Notes under the pieces: model-generated
What the model was told of the DNA's origin: nothing
The model's database searches: none
The model's input: only the letters and a program-made list of their open reading frames with translations
Made by a program: the position numbers and the translations under genes
Assembly (NCBI GenBank): GCA_900323505.1
Contig: OOIN01000041.1
Coordinates: forward strand, 247,154 to 311,153
Direction of reading: 5' to 3'
Source of the DNA: Ustilago trichophora
Taxonomy: Eukaryota; Basidiomycota; Ustilaginomycetes; Ustilaginales; Ustilaginaceae
Length of the DNA stretch: 64,000 bases
Part shown: one piece after another, positions 43,120 through 53,183 of the stretch
Layout: each line of letters opens with the position of its first letter
How positions within the stretch are numbered: position 1 is the first letter of the stretch

Positions 43120-44136
43120 ATGTCATCGGTATCACCATCCACATTGCCACAAGAAACGCTACACGCTTGGAGTCTCAAATACATACGACTCAAAACGGTT
43201 GTGCTCCTCATGCGATCCCTCAACTCACTCCGACCTCTCCTTCGTGGCTCACACCCACCGCTTCCTCATGGATTTGAACGCCAGATCGTCCACCTTCCTT
43301 CACGCCAGCCTGGTCGCACCATCCAAGCACACATCTACCGCTCCCACCGTGTCGCCCCAACCTCGGATGGCGTCGCCGCTCCTCTGCCTGTTCATATCTC
43401 TTGGCACGGCTCTGGCTTTGTTCTGCCCAATCTTGGCGACGACTATGCATACATCAGACATGTCTTGGACAAGCTCGGTCCCAACTGCATCTTTGTCGAT
43501 GCCGATTACCGCAAAGCTCCCGAACATCCCTTTCCCGCAGCAAGTCACGATGCTCAGGATCTCGTCAACTACATTCTTGCTCATCCGAACCTCTATGACC
43601 CACACCGTGTCACGCTTGGCGGCTTCTCAGCAGGCGGCAACCTGGCTCTTGTCGTTGGTGCACATCTAGGTCCTCAACGCATTGCCGGCGTTGCTGCACT
43701 CTACCCTGCCGTTGATTTCACCATCAAGCCTGGTCAGCGTCCTTTGCCCACCAAAGATCGCCCAGATAGCGGGTTTCCACTGCCAGCATGGATGTCCAAC
43801 GTCTTTGTTGACTCCTACTTTGTTCGCCAACAAGACAAATCACATCCACTTTGCAGCGTCTACTATGTTGATGCCGCTCGCTTCCCACCACTGCTCCTCG
43901 CTTCCGGTCAAGTCGACACACTCCACTACGCCTCTGAGAAGCTCGTCCGCAAGCTCAAGGATGCAGGAAGGACAGATGCGCGTTTCATCAGTATAGAGAA
44001 AGAAGGTCACGGCTTTGACAAGCTTGCTCGTGGGCCTGTATCTGTAAAACGCAGAGACCATGTTTACAACGAGTTTGCCGACTTCCTCCGACAATCCTGG
44101 TCTCGCTCCACCGCTCAGCAGAGAGCTCAGCTATAG
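43120..44136 (+). CDS. HSL-type alpha/beta hydrolase
   Basis: This single-exon gene encodes 338 aa. The hormone-sensitive-lipase family layout is complete: oxyanion motif HGSG (residues 96-99), nucleophile GFSAGG with Ser170, acid Asp266 in SGQVDTLHYAS, and His297 in EKEGHGFD. The spacing DADYRKAPEHPFPAASHDAQ between them is typical. There is no signal peptide. Such enzymes hydrolyse short-chain esters, and many in fungi detoxify xenobiotics or modify secondary metabolites. The true substrate cannot be told. It is the last ordinary gene before the subtelomeric region. Confidence 0.93.
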   Translation: MSSVSPSTLPQETLHAWSLKYIRLKTVVLLMRSLNSLRPLLRGSHPPLPHGFERQIVHLPSRQPGRTIQAHIYRSHRVAPTSDGVAAPLPVHISWHGSGFVLPNLGDDYAYIRHVLDKLGPNCIFVDADYRKAPEHPFPAASHDAQDLVNYILAHPNLYDPHRVTLGGFSAGGNLALVVGAHLGPQRIAGVAALYPAVDFTIKPGQRPLPTKDRPDSGFPLPAWMSNVFVDSYFVRQQDKSHPLCSVYYVDAARFPPLLLASGQVDTLHYASEKLVRKLKDAGRTDARFISIEKEGHGFDKLARGPVSVKRRDHVYNEFADFLRQSWSRSTAQQRAQL

Positions 44137-44580
44137 GCTATTCTTCATAGCTTCACCATTGCATCCTCATCACGCCTGTATATCTAGTGTGGATCCGAGA
44201 TAAGACCTCACCTCGCCTGGCTTCACAGCACCGCTCGTTTACTGCCAAAGTAGTAAATGCACTCGGCGCTGTCATGTTATGTGCTTTCTGATACTGTAGT
44301 ATGTTGAAGAGCGTTGCGCAATAATAGCCCCACAGCTTCGCTTCTTGTGCGTTTTTCGGATCTCGGAAGCTCGCAACTCATCGCGCACGTGTACTCTATC
44401 ACCACCACCACCAACCACCACCACCAGTACTTTTACTTGCATTCCCTCAAGTCTTGGCGCTGCTCTTGGAATCCATCCATCACCTTTATTTGACCGCCAA
44501 GCCACCTTGGCTTGAATATTAATCACCACGTTGGTCACCCCACATAATCCGCACCAATCATTGTGTCATCATTGCCTACG
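44137..44580. other. Intergenic before the NTPase gene
   Basis: No gene is seen. An (ACC)n tract lies at 44400-44426. It probably holds the promoter of the 1153-aa NTPase gene. Confidence 0.5.
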
Positions 44581-47500
44581 ATGGCCAGCACTGAGCAATC
44601 CAACGAGTCGGGATACCACCACCTGTTCACACATTCAACGACCCGTCCTGCCAATCTATCGGCTTCAGCTTCACCGCCAAAGACTCCGGAACGAGTGCGC
44701 AATCTCGAAACACTACTCTCGGACTTCTGCCATGACCCAGACCCAGATCCGCACAACGACTCGTTTGAAGCATGGCACAAGAACCTCGAAGTTGCGCTCA
44801 ATCCCGCCCCACCACGTAAGATCGCTACCTCGCTCTCATCTGCACCTCGCTCAAAAAAGTTCAAGCATGCACATCCCGTTTTGGCTCGCAGCCACAGCGA
44901 CGACAAGACCGATGTAATGCAAACCCGTGTCGGTTCCCTCACCTTGTTTCTCGACCACCCCTACTTTGCTCAGCTCCTCGACAATCTAGAGCAGAATATC
45001 GACATATTGCCCCAGTCCTTTGTCAGAAATATCTTCCACATTGACACCGTTTCGCACCAAACCTCCGGCATTAAACATCGCCTCGATCCCAAACTCCTCC
45101 TCATGCAGCTTGACCATGTCAAATGTCATACCGCTACCACTCCGCGCAAACAGCGTCTACGAACCCTCCTCGAGCATGCCTTTGTCGACGACACCACCGC
45201 CTCGCGACCCGTAGACAAATCGCTGGTCTCAGCTCACTCCACCGCCTCGGACTTTACCGGCGCCTTCAACGGTCCGGGTCTCATGCTTCTTCAAGATCAT
45301 CTAATCATTCACAATGCCCTGTTCCCCGACACCGCCGCCCCACCCGCCCGCGTACACGCCGATATCATCCAGGACACCACTGACGCACACCAGCCCCACG
45401 CGGCTGGCATGACTTCCTCCTCTTCTCCAACCAACCAGAAGCCTCGCGAATACTACGCAAAGGTACTTCCCATCATCCAGTCCTCGGGATTTGGCAAAAC
45501 CAGGACGTGTGTGCAACTCGGCACCAGGCATCCCGGCATGCTCGTCTGCCTGCGTAGTACGCAGAATCATGAGCAACACCTTGTCTCGTTCCCTCCCCAG
45601 GATCCCTGCGTTTACACCTACTTTCGCAACGTTGTAGGCTCGGTTTCGGTCCTTCACTCAACCGAGGGTCATCTCAAAATTCCTGAGACGACCATCGAGC
45701 ACACAGCTTTCAACCAGGGTCACTTGCAGATCCTTGCTTGGCTCAACGTCTACTGCAAGACTTTGGCACACTATCTCACTGAACTCAAACATTCCTCGGG
45801 CTGCTTTGATGAAAGGCAAGACGGTGTGCATGATCCAGAAAGGTGCTGGCGTACGGTCGTGTATTGCTTTGCTGAAGCCACGAGCTTCAAGCAGCAAGAT
45901 TTCTTCCAGGTGCCCGAAAACTTGTGCCCCCACAGTCGCCTCTTTCAACGTAGCGCTTCCCTTGATTCCGTCACCCCTGCAGCCAGCAACACCAGCAGCA
46001 GCAATCTCCTGAGCACCAGCAAGACCGCCGCTCAAACCGCTATCGAGTCCAATGACAAACCTGCTCTTGTGCCCCCTCCACTGACTGGCACGCCTGATCT
46101 TCGCAACAAGATCCTCGATTACATTAGCACCTTGGCAACCACACAATATGACGCTATGCTCGAAGAATACGCATCCACCTTGGCCGACGACAACATACTC
46201 AGCGGCGCCATCGGCAGCCACCTCAAACAGTCCATCGACACTCTTGAGCAGCTTTCGCCCAAGAAGGCCGCACAGACCTTTTTCTTTCTCGCACTTGATG
46301 AATGCGGCTCCATTGCAAGAATTCTGCCGCTGATTCGCAGGTTGTGGTTTCATGCTAGCCCTCGATCAACTTGGATCCTTCTCATCGACACCAACTCTGA
46401 CCTCGCACCGCTGGCTGGCACCGCTGCACGCGCCGGCTCTAGGAGGACCAGCGACTATGACACTCATCGCCTCACCCAGCCCTTTTCAGCCATGCCCCTT
46501 GATGTTAACCTCGACAACGAGGAGCGTCAACAACTCTTTGCCTCGGAGTCTGGCAATAATAGGCTCAGGGCCTCGATGCAAACATTGAACCTCACCCTTC
46601 CAAAGTTGGGTCGACCGCTCTGGAACGATAAAAAGTATCAGACAGCTGGCTTGGTCAATCCCAGAGCCATCCTAGGCAAGCTGATCTGCGCCGACAAATG
46701 GGAATGGCCCGCAAAGGATTCCAGCATACCGCCAGATGTGCTCAACCAGACCAACCAAAATCTGCTCTCGCTTGCCTCGAGAAGAATCCCCCTTGAGCTC
46801 ACCAGCAAGGCGGGCCCCACTAAATGGTATGCATTTGTGTCGCAGCAGATAGCGCACCACTTGCGCTTTGTTGGCCGCATCTACTCAACCTCGGATACCA
46901 TCGTTTCGAGCACGCCCAGTGAGCCCCCTCTCAGTGCTGCTGCCGCTTGGTCTTTCCGGAATCAAGATCCAGAAACCACCGCGGCCAGATGGAGCTTGGT
47001 AGTTCAGGCCATTGTCAATGCGCTGGCGCCTGCAGGTATCAACATAGGCGCACAGGGCGAACAGGGCGTGGCGGTGGTGTGCAGCATGGCACTCGACCTT
47101 GCAGTGAGCCGCCGCTATCGCTTTGATCTGTGCCAGAGCGTGAGTGGAAGCCCATTTATGCAGCAACAGAGCAAGTACAATGCAGTGTTTGGCCTGGTCA
47201 CGGTGCGCGAGTGGCTGGAAATGCTTATCGGTAAAGCTCCACACGTGTCGATGGGTGACCTTGTTGCCAGCTCTCAAAGACGTCAGCACACCGACAAATC
47301 ACCACAGGATGGTATTCCAGCCGAAATGACCGACTGGACAAGCCGAGCATGGCTCAACTTTAAGCACGTTGTAAGGCTTCCCAACCAGATAGCTCATGGA
47401 CCCAAAACGATTGGACCCGAAGTGTTGTTGGAGCTCTGGTTCAGGCATGCCACGGCGCAGGGCATCGTCAACCAGTCTGGATGGGACTTCTTGATTCCCG

Positions 47501-48042
47501 TCTACGAGACCGACAACGAGCAGGCGCCAATGGGAGACGAAATTTTTGACAAGGATCGGCTCTCCTATGTAGCAATCCAGGTCAAGAACTGCATCCAGCG
47601 ACCTGATGCAGCAACTCTCAAGGCCAACGTCGGTCCCACACTACGCATTGGCAATAGCCGCACCAAGCAATGTCTGGAGCTCTTCATCGACCTGAAATCG
47701 GCAGCAACCTGCTGCGTCTATACGCGACGGGCGCCTCCAAGCCTGGCCCTCGAGCAAGGGCAAGGATTGGTGCGCCACAATATGCTCATGGGGGGTGCGA
47801 CTCTCTCTGTGCTGACCAAATTGACGGCGTCGGCAAGGAACCAGGCAGGCATGTTGTTTGGCAATGCCGACTCTTTGGACACGCTTGAATTTGATGAAGA
47901 ACATGTCAAGTACGTGCGCAACGTCGAGGACAAGGGTGAGCACCAGCAGGCATGGAGGGATGCACAAACCAGGGTGGACGGCGCGCTCGTCTGCATCACG
48001 CAGCTGCCAGAGGGCGGGGATGGGGACCTCGACATCTCTTAG
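44581..48042 (+). CDS. P-loop NTPase with PD-(D/E)xK-like C-terminus (Crinkler/RHS-type)
   Basis: This single-exon gene encodes 1153 aa. A Walker A motif QSSGFGKT (Lys306) is followed by LVCLRS and SFPPQDPCVYTYF, a layout typical of the fungal QSSGTGK family. Walker B is LALDEC (Asp573-Glu574), followed by LPLIRRLWF and STWILLIDTNSD, a sensor-like strand. Near the C-terminus WDFLIPVY (Asp969) and AIQVKN (Gln1000, Lys1002) fit the D...(E/Q)xK core of a PD-(D/E)xK nuclease fold. NTPase-nuclease proteins of this kind have been grouped as Crinkler/RHS-type and are thought to derive from selfish elements; some act as effectors or in genome conflict. The N-terminal 290 residues are unassigned, and there is no signal peptide. 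A broken paralogue lies immediately downstream. Confidence 0.78.
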   Translation: MASTEQSNESGYHHLFTHSTTRPANLSASASPPKTPERVRNLETLLSDFCHDPDPDPHNDSFEAWHKNLEVALNPAPPRKIATSLSSAPRSKKFKHAHPVLARSHSDDKTDVMQTRVGSLTLFLDHPYFAQLLDNLEQNIDILPQSFVRNIFHIDTVSHQTSGIKHRLDPKLLLMQLDHVKCHTATTPRKQRLRTLLEHAFVDDTTASRPVDKSLVSAHSTASDFTGAFNGPGLMLLQDHLIIHNALFPDTAAPPARVHADIIQDTTDAHQPHAAGMTSSSSPTNQKPREYYAKVLPIIQSSGFGKTRTCVQLGTRHPGMLVCLRSTQNHEQHLVSFPPQDPCVYTYFRNVVGSVSVLHSTEGHLKIPETTIEHTAFNQGHLQILAWLNVYCKTLAHYLTELKHSSGCFDERQDGVHDPERCWRTVVYCFAEATSFKQQDFFQVPENLCPHSRLFQRSASLDSVTPAASNTSSSNLLSTSKTAAQTAIESNDKPALVPPPLTGTPDLRNKILDYISTLATTQYDAMLEEYASTLADDNILSGAIGSHLKQSIDTLEQLSPKKAAQTFFFLALDECGSIARILPLIRRLWFHASPRSTWILLIDTNSDLAPLAGTAARAGSRRTSDYDTHRLTQPFSAMPLDVNLDNEERQQLFASESGNNRLRASMQTLNLTLPKLGRPLWNDKKYQTAGLVNPRAILGKLICADKWEWPAKDSSIPPDVLNQTNQNLLSLASRRIPLELTSKAGPTKWYAFVSQQIAHHLRFVGRIYSTSDTIVSSTPSEPPLSAAAAWSFRNQDPETTAARWSLVVQAIVNALAPAGINIGAQGEQGVAVVCSMALDLAVSRRYRFDLCQSVSGSPFMQQQSKYNAVFGLVTVREWLEMLIGKAPHVSMGDLVASSQRRQHTDKSPQDGIPAEMTDWTSRAWLNFKHVVRLPNQIAHGPKTIGPEVLLELWFRHATAQGIVNQSGWDFLIPVYETDNEQAPMGDEIFDKDRLSYVAIQVKNCIQRPDAATLKANVGPTLRIGNSRTKQCLELFIDLKSAATCCVYTRRAPPSLALEQGQGLVRHNMLMGGATLSVLTKLTASARNQAGMLFGNADSLDTLEFDEEHVKYVRNVEDKGEHQQAWRDAQTRVDGALVCITQLPEGGDGDLDIS

Positions 48043-48564
48043 GCGGCTTGATTCTGGCTGCAGTTATAGGTCCAAATTCAGTCTTGGTACGACCAATGCC
48101 AATAGATGTGTTTGTAAGCGTCGATTGATCAATCTACAACAAGAACGGTGATGTTGCACCTTATTTCGTCCTGTGTGGCTTGAATCAGACACGCTGGGCC
48201 TGACAATCGGCTGATGTAAAGCTGGGCTAGGCATGTCGTGACCTATGCATTCATAGCAGCAGATGAGGTTTTGTACTTGGTCTAACAGCTCGGGCAAGCC
48301 TCACCTGCCCGACTTTCAGCGTCCTTGCTTGCTTCAATACAAAGAAGAAAGGATTCATTCTGACTTTAGATGCGCCGACTCAGCTGTTGTTGCACGCAGC
48401 ACGCAGCATGCAGCAGCGTTTCGAGTCCGAGTTCCGAGTTCCACGGTAGTTCAGACATAGCCGTATGCTCTCTTCCTCCACCTTGACCTTCTTGTCTTCC
48501 ATTGCAAATTCGATCATCTCTGCGCCGTAGCAGCGTTACGATATACTGTAACCAAACAGCCTCC
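48043..48564. other. Intergenic between the NTPase gene and its broken paralogue
   Basis: No gene seen. The 522 bp hold the 3' flank of the intact gene and the 5' flank of the broken one. Confidence 0.5.
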
Positions 48565-50018
48565 ATGTCCACGCCTCTGCCTGCCAGCCATGTAGCCAAC
48601 AAGGCAGCCGCAGCTGCACGATCCTCTTTTCCCAAAAAATGGACCAATCTTCAGGATTGGTTCGACGATTACAGCAGGTTTCTTCGCAAACAAGAGCAGC
48701 CACCTCATCTCGCTCTCGCTGACAGCGACGTAGTCGAAGCCTTGGAAAAACGTTTCCGCACATCCATCAAAGAACTCGACGATATGAGGGCCGTTTCAGG
48801 CTTCTATCAGGCTTTTGCCAACCTATCCGAGTCGGACCACTGCTTCTCCTCGACAAAAGCCATCGAGTACCTCCGACCCAAGCTCAATTCCATAATCCTC
48901 ACTTGACCATCAACCTCGACCATCGAACTTGACCTTGCTCTCTTCCTCACCTCGCTCCATCTCCCCTCGGAGCAACGTCCCTCTGCCAACATCGAGTTTG
49001 CCACGATTACCCAGCACTTTTTGGCCCAGTTCACTCGCCCCTTCAAAGGAAATGCACTGCTCCGCTTCCTCAGATTTGCTCTTGGCGTCCAGGCCTACTT
49101 TGATGGCAGTGCTGACCGTGATCTCTACCTCAAAGGCACTCCCATCGTCCAATCTAGTGGCACAGGTAAAACTTGCATGGTACTCGAGCTCGCCAACTAC
49201 GCTCCCCTCTTGTACATCTGCTTGCGCGCTCAAGGTTCTACCCTGCTCCAAGGCTTCCCGCAGAGTGAGGTCAAACCTGTCAGCTACTTTGTCAACTCCC
49301 TCAAAAAGCAGATGCTCAACAACAAAGGCAAGCCATCGGGAATACCAATGTACTGCTGTGATCTCCAGGTTGCTGCTTTCTTGGGCGCATGGTTCCAACA
49401 GCTTGTTAAGCAACTGGCGCCACTACCAAACACCAAGGACAAACACAACCATCTTCTGCGCTTCATCCGCTATGGAACTCGCAATTCAACTCAAGTCTCT
49501 GACCCAACAACCCGCGACCCCACACCCCAAGCCAGTCATGCCACGATCGACAATGTCGCACAAACCAAACAACTTCGCGACAAATTCTTCTCCAACGTCT
49601 GTGAGGCAGCTAATACCCTTCTCGACACTGCACCCACCCCAGATGACCTTCACAATTGTGCCATCTTCCAGTACTGCCTCGAACCTCACATCAGCTTACT
49701 TGCAGACCAACTTGGCACCGTCAGAGACTATCTCTGTCTCCAGTAAAATGTCCAGCAATGACAAAGAGTTCCTTCAGCAAAAGCCATCCATCGAGGACAA
49801 ACAATTTTTTCAAGGCATTGTTGGAGAGAACTTGCAGCTTGACCCTTGCAAGCTTCCAATCTTTGTTGCCATTGACAAACGTGTCCATCTAATTAGGACT
49901 TTCACCAACAAGAAGGATGATGAACATCAGCTCAACAGCCTACGTCGCGCCTGGAACTACATCAATGAGCAAGAAAAAGAGCATTCTCCTGGTATGCCGC
50001 AATTTTGGCTCGTCTTGC
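48565..50018 (+). pseudogene. Broken P-loop NTPase paralogue truncated at a telomere scar
   Basis: This copy starts at an ATG and keeps the Walker A (VQSSGTGKTCMVLEL) and the Walker B region (PIFVAIDKR, with Lys where the intact copy has Glu). It carries an in-frame TGA at 48904-48906 with homologous coding on both sides (the frame resumes as PSTSTIELDLALF... to a TAA at 49744), and a +1 shift near 49740-49760. Coding resemblance continues in the new frame (SLRRAWNYI... PQFWLVLL, matching LIRRLWF... STWILLID) and stops at base 50018, exactly where TTAGGGTTAGGGTT begins. The sensor strand and the whole nuclease half are absent. The simplest reading is a chromosome break in this gene followed by telomere addition. 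Confidence 0.8.
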
Positions 50019-50032
50019 TTAGGGTTAGGGTT
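50019..50032 (+). repeat. Interstitial telomeric repeat (TTAGGGTTAGGGTT)
   Basis: There are 2.3 telomere units in the same orientation as the terminal array at 63856-64000. They abut the truncated NTPase pseudogene on the left and unrelated DNA leading into a minisatellite on the right. It marks a likely former right chromosome end. Confidence 0.85.
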
Positions 50033-50094
50033 CCAAGGCCGTCAGTGGATGGGGTGGTGTTCCAGAGGAGACGCGTCTGCCTGTGAAATTTCAA

Positions 50095-50381
50095 GACGGT
50101 CCAATACAAATCCAAGACGGTCCATTTCAAAGTGAAGACGGTCCACTACAAATCCAAGACGGTCCAATTCAAAGTGAAGACGGTCCATTACAAATCCAAG
50201 ATGGTCCACTACAATTCCAAGACGGTCCACTACAAATCCAAGACGGTCCACTACAATTCCAAGACGGTCCACTACACATCCAAAACAGTCCGCTTCAAAT
50301 TGTAGGCACTCCAATAAAAAGTGAAGACGGTCCACTACAAAGTCAAGACGGTCCACTACAAAGAGAAGACGGTCCACTACT
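50095..50381. repeat. 21-bp minisatellite
   Basis: About 13.7 units of a 21-mer of type GACGGTCCACTACAAATCCA plus A. Two alternating subtypes occur (ending in ATCCAA or AGTGAA), and units 10-11 are diverged. As 21 is a multiple of three and units lack stops, frames are open on both strands (DGPLQIQ on plus, VDRLGFV on minus). These are not evidence of coding. It lies 61 bp upstream of the next gene's ATG. Confidence 0.95.
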
Positions 50382-50441
50382 GTTGTGCACTTGCTTGGCG
50401 CTCCTTCAGATCACCATCATCACCAATACAAATCCGATACA

Positions 50442-53183
50442 ATGTCCAAGGTTACGTGCCCAGTCTGCTCCTTTGCCTATGCAGAAAGCAATATCACAAA
50501 CCATTTCCGCAAAGCACACAGCGGGGTGTTTGTCACACAAGAGGCTGCTGCTGGAGTGGGTCTTGTTGCGTGTGCTTGTGGTCAGCTTGTGCTGAATGCT
50601 GCAGCATTGCGGAAGCATCAAGGGATCCGCAAGTGTCACGGTGCCGCTTCACAGCCTGCACCACCGGCTCCAACAACACAGCCAGCTGCGTCTGCAGTCA
50701 TGCAAGCAGAGTCAGCTCCTGCGGCACTGGCAGTTGAGCAAGATGATCCATTCCTGCAGCTGGTGGATCCCGCTCTTCTCATGGATGAACAAGCACTTGC
50801 ACCGACATCAGACTTGGACTCAAGCCGAGAGGATTCCCCACTTGCCCTGGTGGACGACAATTTGGACTTTGTCTTTGCTGAAGCCGATGCAGAGACAGCA
50901 GCAGCAGCAGCAGCAGCAGCTACACAAGAGCCAGCGGCAGAAGATGTGGAAATGCACGATAATTTCCACAATAATTTGCAGGAAGACGCGTCCTCTGGTG
51001 AAGTGCCTGATCCATTTCCAATTCCAAGTCTCGATCTCCCAGCGGCAGAGGAGGACAATTTGCAGGAAGGATCGGAGGCAGGATCAGAGGCAGAGACATC
51101 GGAACAGGAGGAGGACACTGGGGAGACATTGCCGCAGCTGCCGCTACAGGAGGTACAAGCGCCTCAGCCTCAGCAGCTAGAGCTTGACGTACCTGACATG
51201 CCTGAGGATGGCATTGTTGTACTGCTTCCAAGTATGGACTCACCAACCGGACCTGTGCCCAATCTGCTGCTCAACTCACATGCCGCCAAGTTGCCTCCCA
51301 TGCTGCCACCGATCCCTGGCCTGTCTCCGATCACTGATTGGAATGTGGGAGTTGACACCGATGTGGATTCATTTGCGGTGACAATTTCTCCTGCCGATAT
51401 CCTCAAGATTTTTCCGGCCGGCTGCTACCTGTCACTGATCAGCCACGCGCCTGATTTCAAAGACTTGGCTTCATTCAACAGCTGGGTCTATTTTGCGGAG
51501 CTCAAGGTGCTTTTCCGGTTTGAACCACAGTTCAAGTTGCCGCTCATCCAGCGGCTGTGTCAAGCACCGCAGAAGGCAATTCTCATTCCATCGGAATATG
51601 CCACAGCACTCACACTTGGTGAGCTGCGCTTGGATGTCGGAATTGTGGTGGAGGCGCTGCAAGACATTGGTTGCCAGAATGTGCGCATGGGAGCATACGG
51701 CATCAAGGTGCCAGTGGACCGGTTCCTTGACCCAGCTATGCTGAGTGAGCATCCAATGCGGGAAAGCAATGTCTTTGATATTGGCTGCACGATTGATACA
51801 GGACGCGTCACACTGATTGCCCCCAAGAGCAAAAAGGGCAAGTACAAACAATATCCGATGGCATTACGGGTGGGGAGAGGATTTGGAAGCGTGGAATTGA
51901 AGTGGAGCAGCCGGACAGATGGGATTACGCACTTCAAAGGATATCCCAAATTGACGCATCTGCTCAAAGCCGGTGCAGCCGGTGCGGGCCAAGCAGGAGT
52001 GCCAATGACCGTCAAGACCGTCAAGGACCGCATCAGCACACTGGAGAGCTGGAAACAACGCATCATTGGCACAGCACCAGAGCTGGGCAGTGGAGTGCGG
52101 CTAGAGGTCACAGTGCAGGCAGCCACGATGCAACAGGCAAGAGCGGCAGCTGAGGCCAGCCAGTACTTGGATCACCGATACCTCTTCTCTGAGGCAGCAG
52201 GAGATCAGCAGCTGCTCACGCACACGATATGCAAGGCAGACATGTTTGCAGATCTGGATGCACTGCTGGCCATTGCGGAACACAAGCAAATCTTCCGAGG
52301 CAATCATTCCAAGCAGTCAAGCGGAGTGCAGCGGCAGGCTGTCATTGACCTGTACAATGCGATGGGCTGGCATCCCGGGCGTAGACCAACTGCACTTGAC
52401 AGTCACATGGCGTGGTGGGAGACCAACCAAGCTGCTCTAGATCTTGCAGATGAGCTGGAGCGGTTCAGCACACCGGCAAGCACAAAGCATCTGTTTTCAC
52501 ATGTGCAAGCTCATTTGCGGTGCCGGGGCTGCCACAAAGTGGGCACATATGCTCTGTGCGGAGGAGCCAATCAATTCCGCATCCGGTGCACTGATTGCCG
52601 GGCCACTCTTTCCGCGCAGAAATTCCGAACCCACCTTGCTCTGCTTGCATCACGGCAGCAGCTGGGAGTGGATCTGCGTGCTCTGGTGGTGGATCCTGCC
52701 CGGCTCATTTTTGCAGGGATTGAGCAGGAAGACTTTGCCATGCGGAAGCTCAGCCAACGGCAGGATCTCAATGGTCTCTGCCGCACAAATGAGTTTGCGT
52801 CCATGCGGGAATCAATGTTGGAGTGCTTGGCTCTGCACTTGGAGCACAGACGTGAGGCACCAGGGCCGCAGGAGATCAGAGCCGAGGCAGTGGACTGGTT
52901 GCGGGAAAATACACAGGCAGTGGAGCATCATCTTGGTACACGGAGCAGACCAGCAGCAGAAGCGTGCCTAGAGAAGTTGGCTGAGCGGGATGCAAAGCTC
53001 AGCCGTGAAGAGGAGGTTGTGCTGCTGCATGGAGTTGCAGGAGCATTTGATGTGCGGATTGCTCACTTGCAGCTGTTGCGTCGGTCTTGGTCATGCCAGG
53101 TGATTCCTCTCGGCAGCCAGGGTCCGTACCTTGGACTGGTGCAGCTTTCAGGTGGGTATGAAGTGCTCACGCAAGCTCAGTAG
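50442..53183 (+). CDS. Large zinc-finger protein, possible transposon-related
   Basis: This single-exon gene encodes 913 aa. A C2H2 finger opens the protein (CPVCSFAYAESNITNHFRKAH; C-x2-C-x11-H-x4-H), then a degenerate one (CACG... ALRKHQ... KCH). Residues about 70-270 are acidic and Ala/Gln/Glu/Pro-rich. The middle (about 295-560) is globular, without a recognised domain. A zinc-ribbon-like CRGC...CTDC (Cys694, 697, 716, 719) sits before a helical C-terminus. Codon use (many GCA, CAG, CGG, GGA) differs from the chromosomal genes and suggests a separate origin. A finger at the N-terminus and a second Cys pair before a helical end are common in transposase-derived proteins, but no catalytic triad was identified. 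It is convergent with the oxygenase gene. Confidence 0.7.
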   Translation: MSKVTCPVCSFAYAESNITNHFRKAHSGVFVTQEAAAGVGLVACACGQLVLNAAALRKHQGIRKCHGAASQPAPPAPTTQPAASAVMQAESAPAALAVEQDDPFLQLVDPALLMDEQALAPTSDLDSSREDSPLALVDDNLDFVFAEADAETAAAAAAAATQEPAAEDVEMHDNFHNNLQEDASSGEVPDPFPIPSLDLPAAEEDNLQEGSEAGSEAETSEQEEDTGETLPQLPLQEVQAPQPQQLELDVPDMPEDGIVVLLPSMDSPTGPVPNLLLNSHAAKLPPMLPPIPGLSPITDWNVGVDTDVDSFAVTISPADILKIFPAGCYLSLISHAPDFKDLASFNSWVYFAELKVLFRFEPQFKLPLIQRLCQAPQKAILIPSEYATALTLGELRLDVGIVVEALQDIGCQNVRMGAYGIKVPVDRFLDPAMLSEHPMRESNVFDIGCTIDTGRVTLIAPKSKKGKYKQYPMALRVGRGFGSVELKWSSRTDGITHFKGYPKLTHLLKAGAAGAGQAGVPMTVKTVKDRISTLESWKQRIIGTAPELGSGVRLEVTVQAATMQQARAAAEASQYLDHRYLFSEAAGDQQLLTHTICKADMFADLDALLAIAEHKQIFRGNHSKQSSGVQRQAVIDLYNAMGWHPGRRPTALDSHMAWWETNQAALDLADELERFSTPASTKHLFSHVQAHLRCRGCHKVGTYALCGGANQFRIRCTDCRATLSAQKFRTHLALLASRQQLGVDLRALVVDPARLIFAGIEQEDFAMRKLSQRQDLNGLCRTNEFASMRESMLECLALHLEHRREAPGPQEIRAEAVDWLRENTQAVEHHLGTRSRPAAEACLEKLAERDAKLSREEEVVLLHGVAGAFDVRIAHLQLLRRSWSCQVIPLGSQGPYLGLVQLSGGYEVLTQAQ

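Noticed and set aside
50095..50381. CRISPR-like regular repeats
   Set aside because: Units are contiguous without unique spacers, and the genome is eukaryotic.
50083..50595. 170-codon frame of DGPLQIQ repeats, and its minus-strand counterpart
   Set aside because: A 21-bp period without stops opens several frames. The plus frame runs out of frame with the real gene at 50442.
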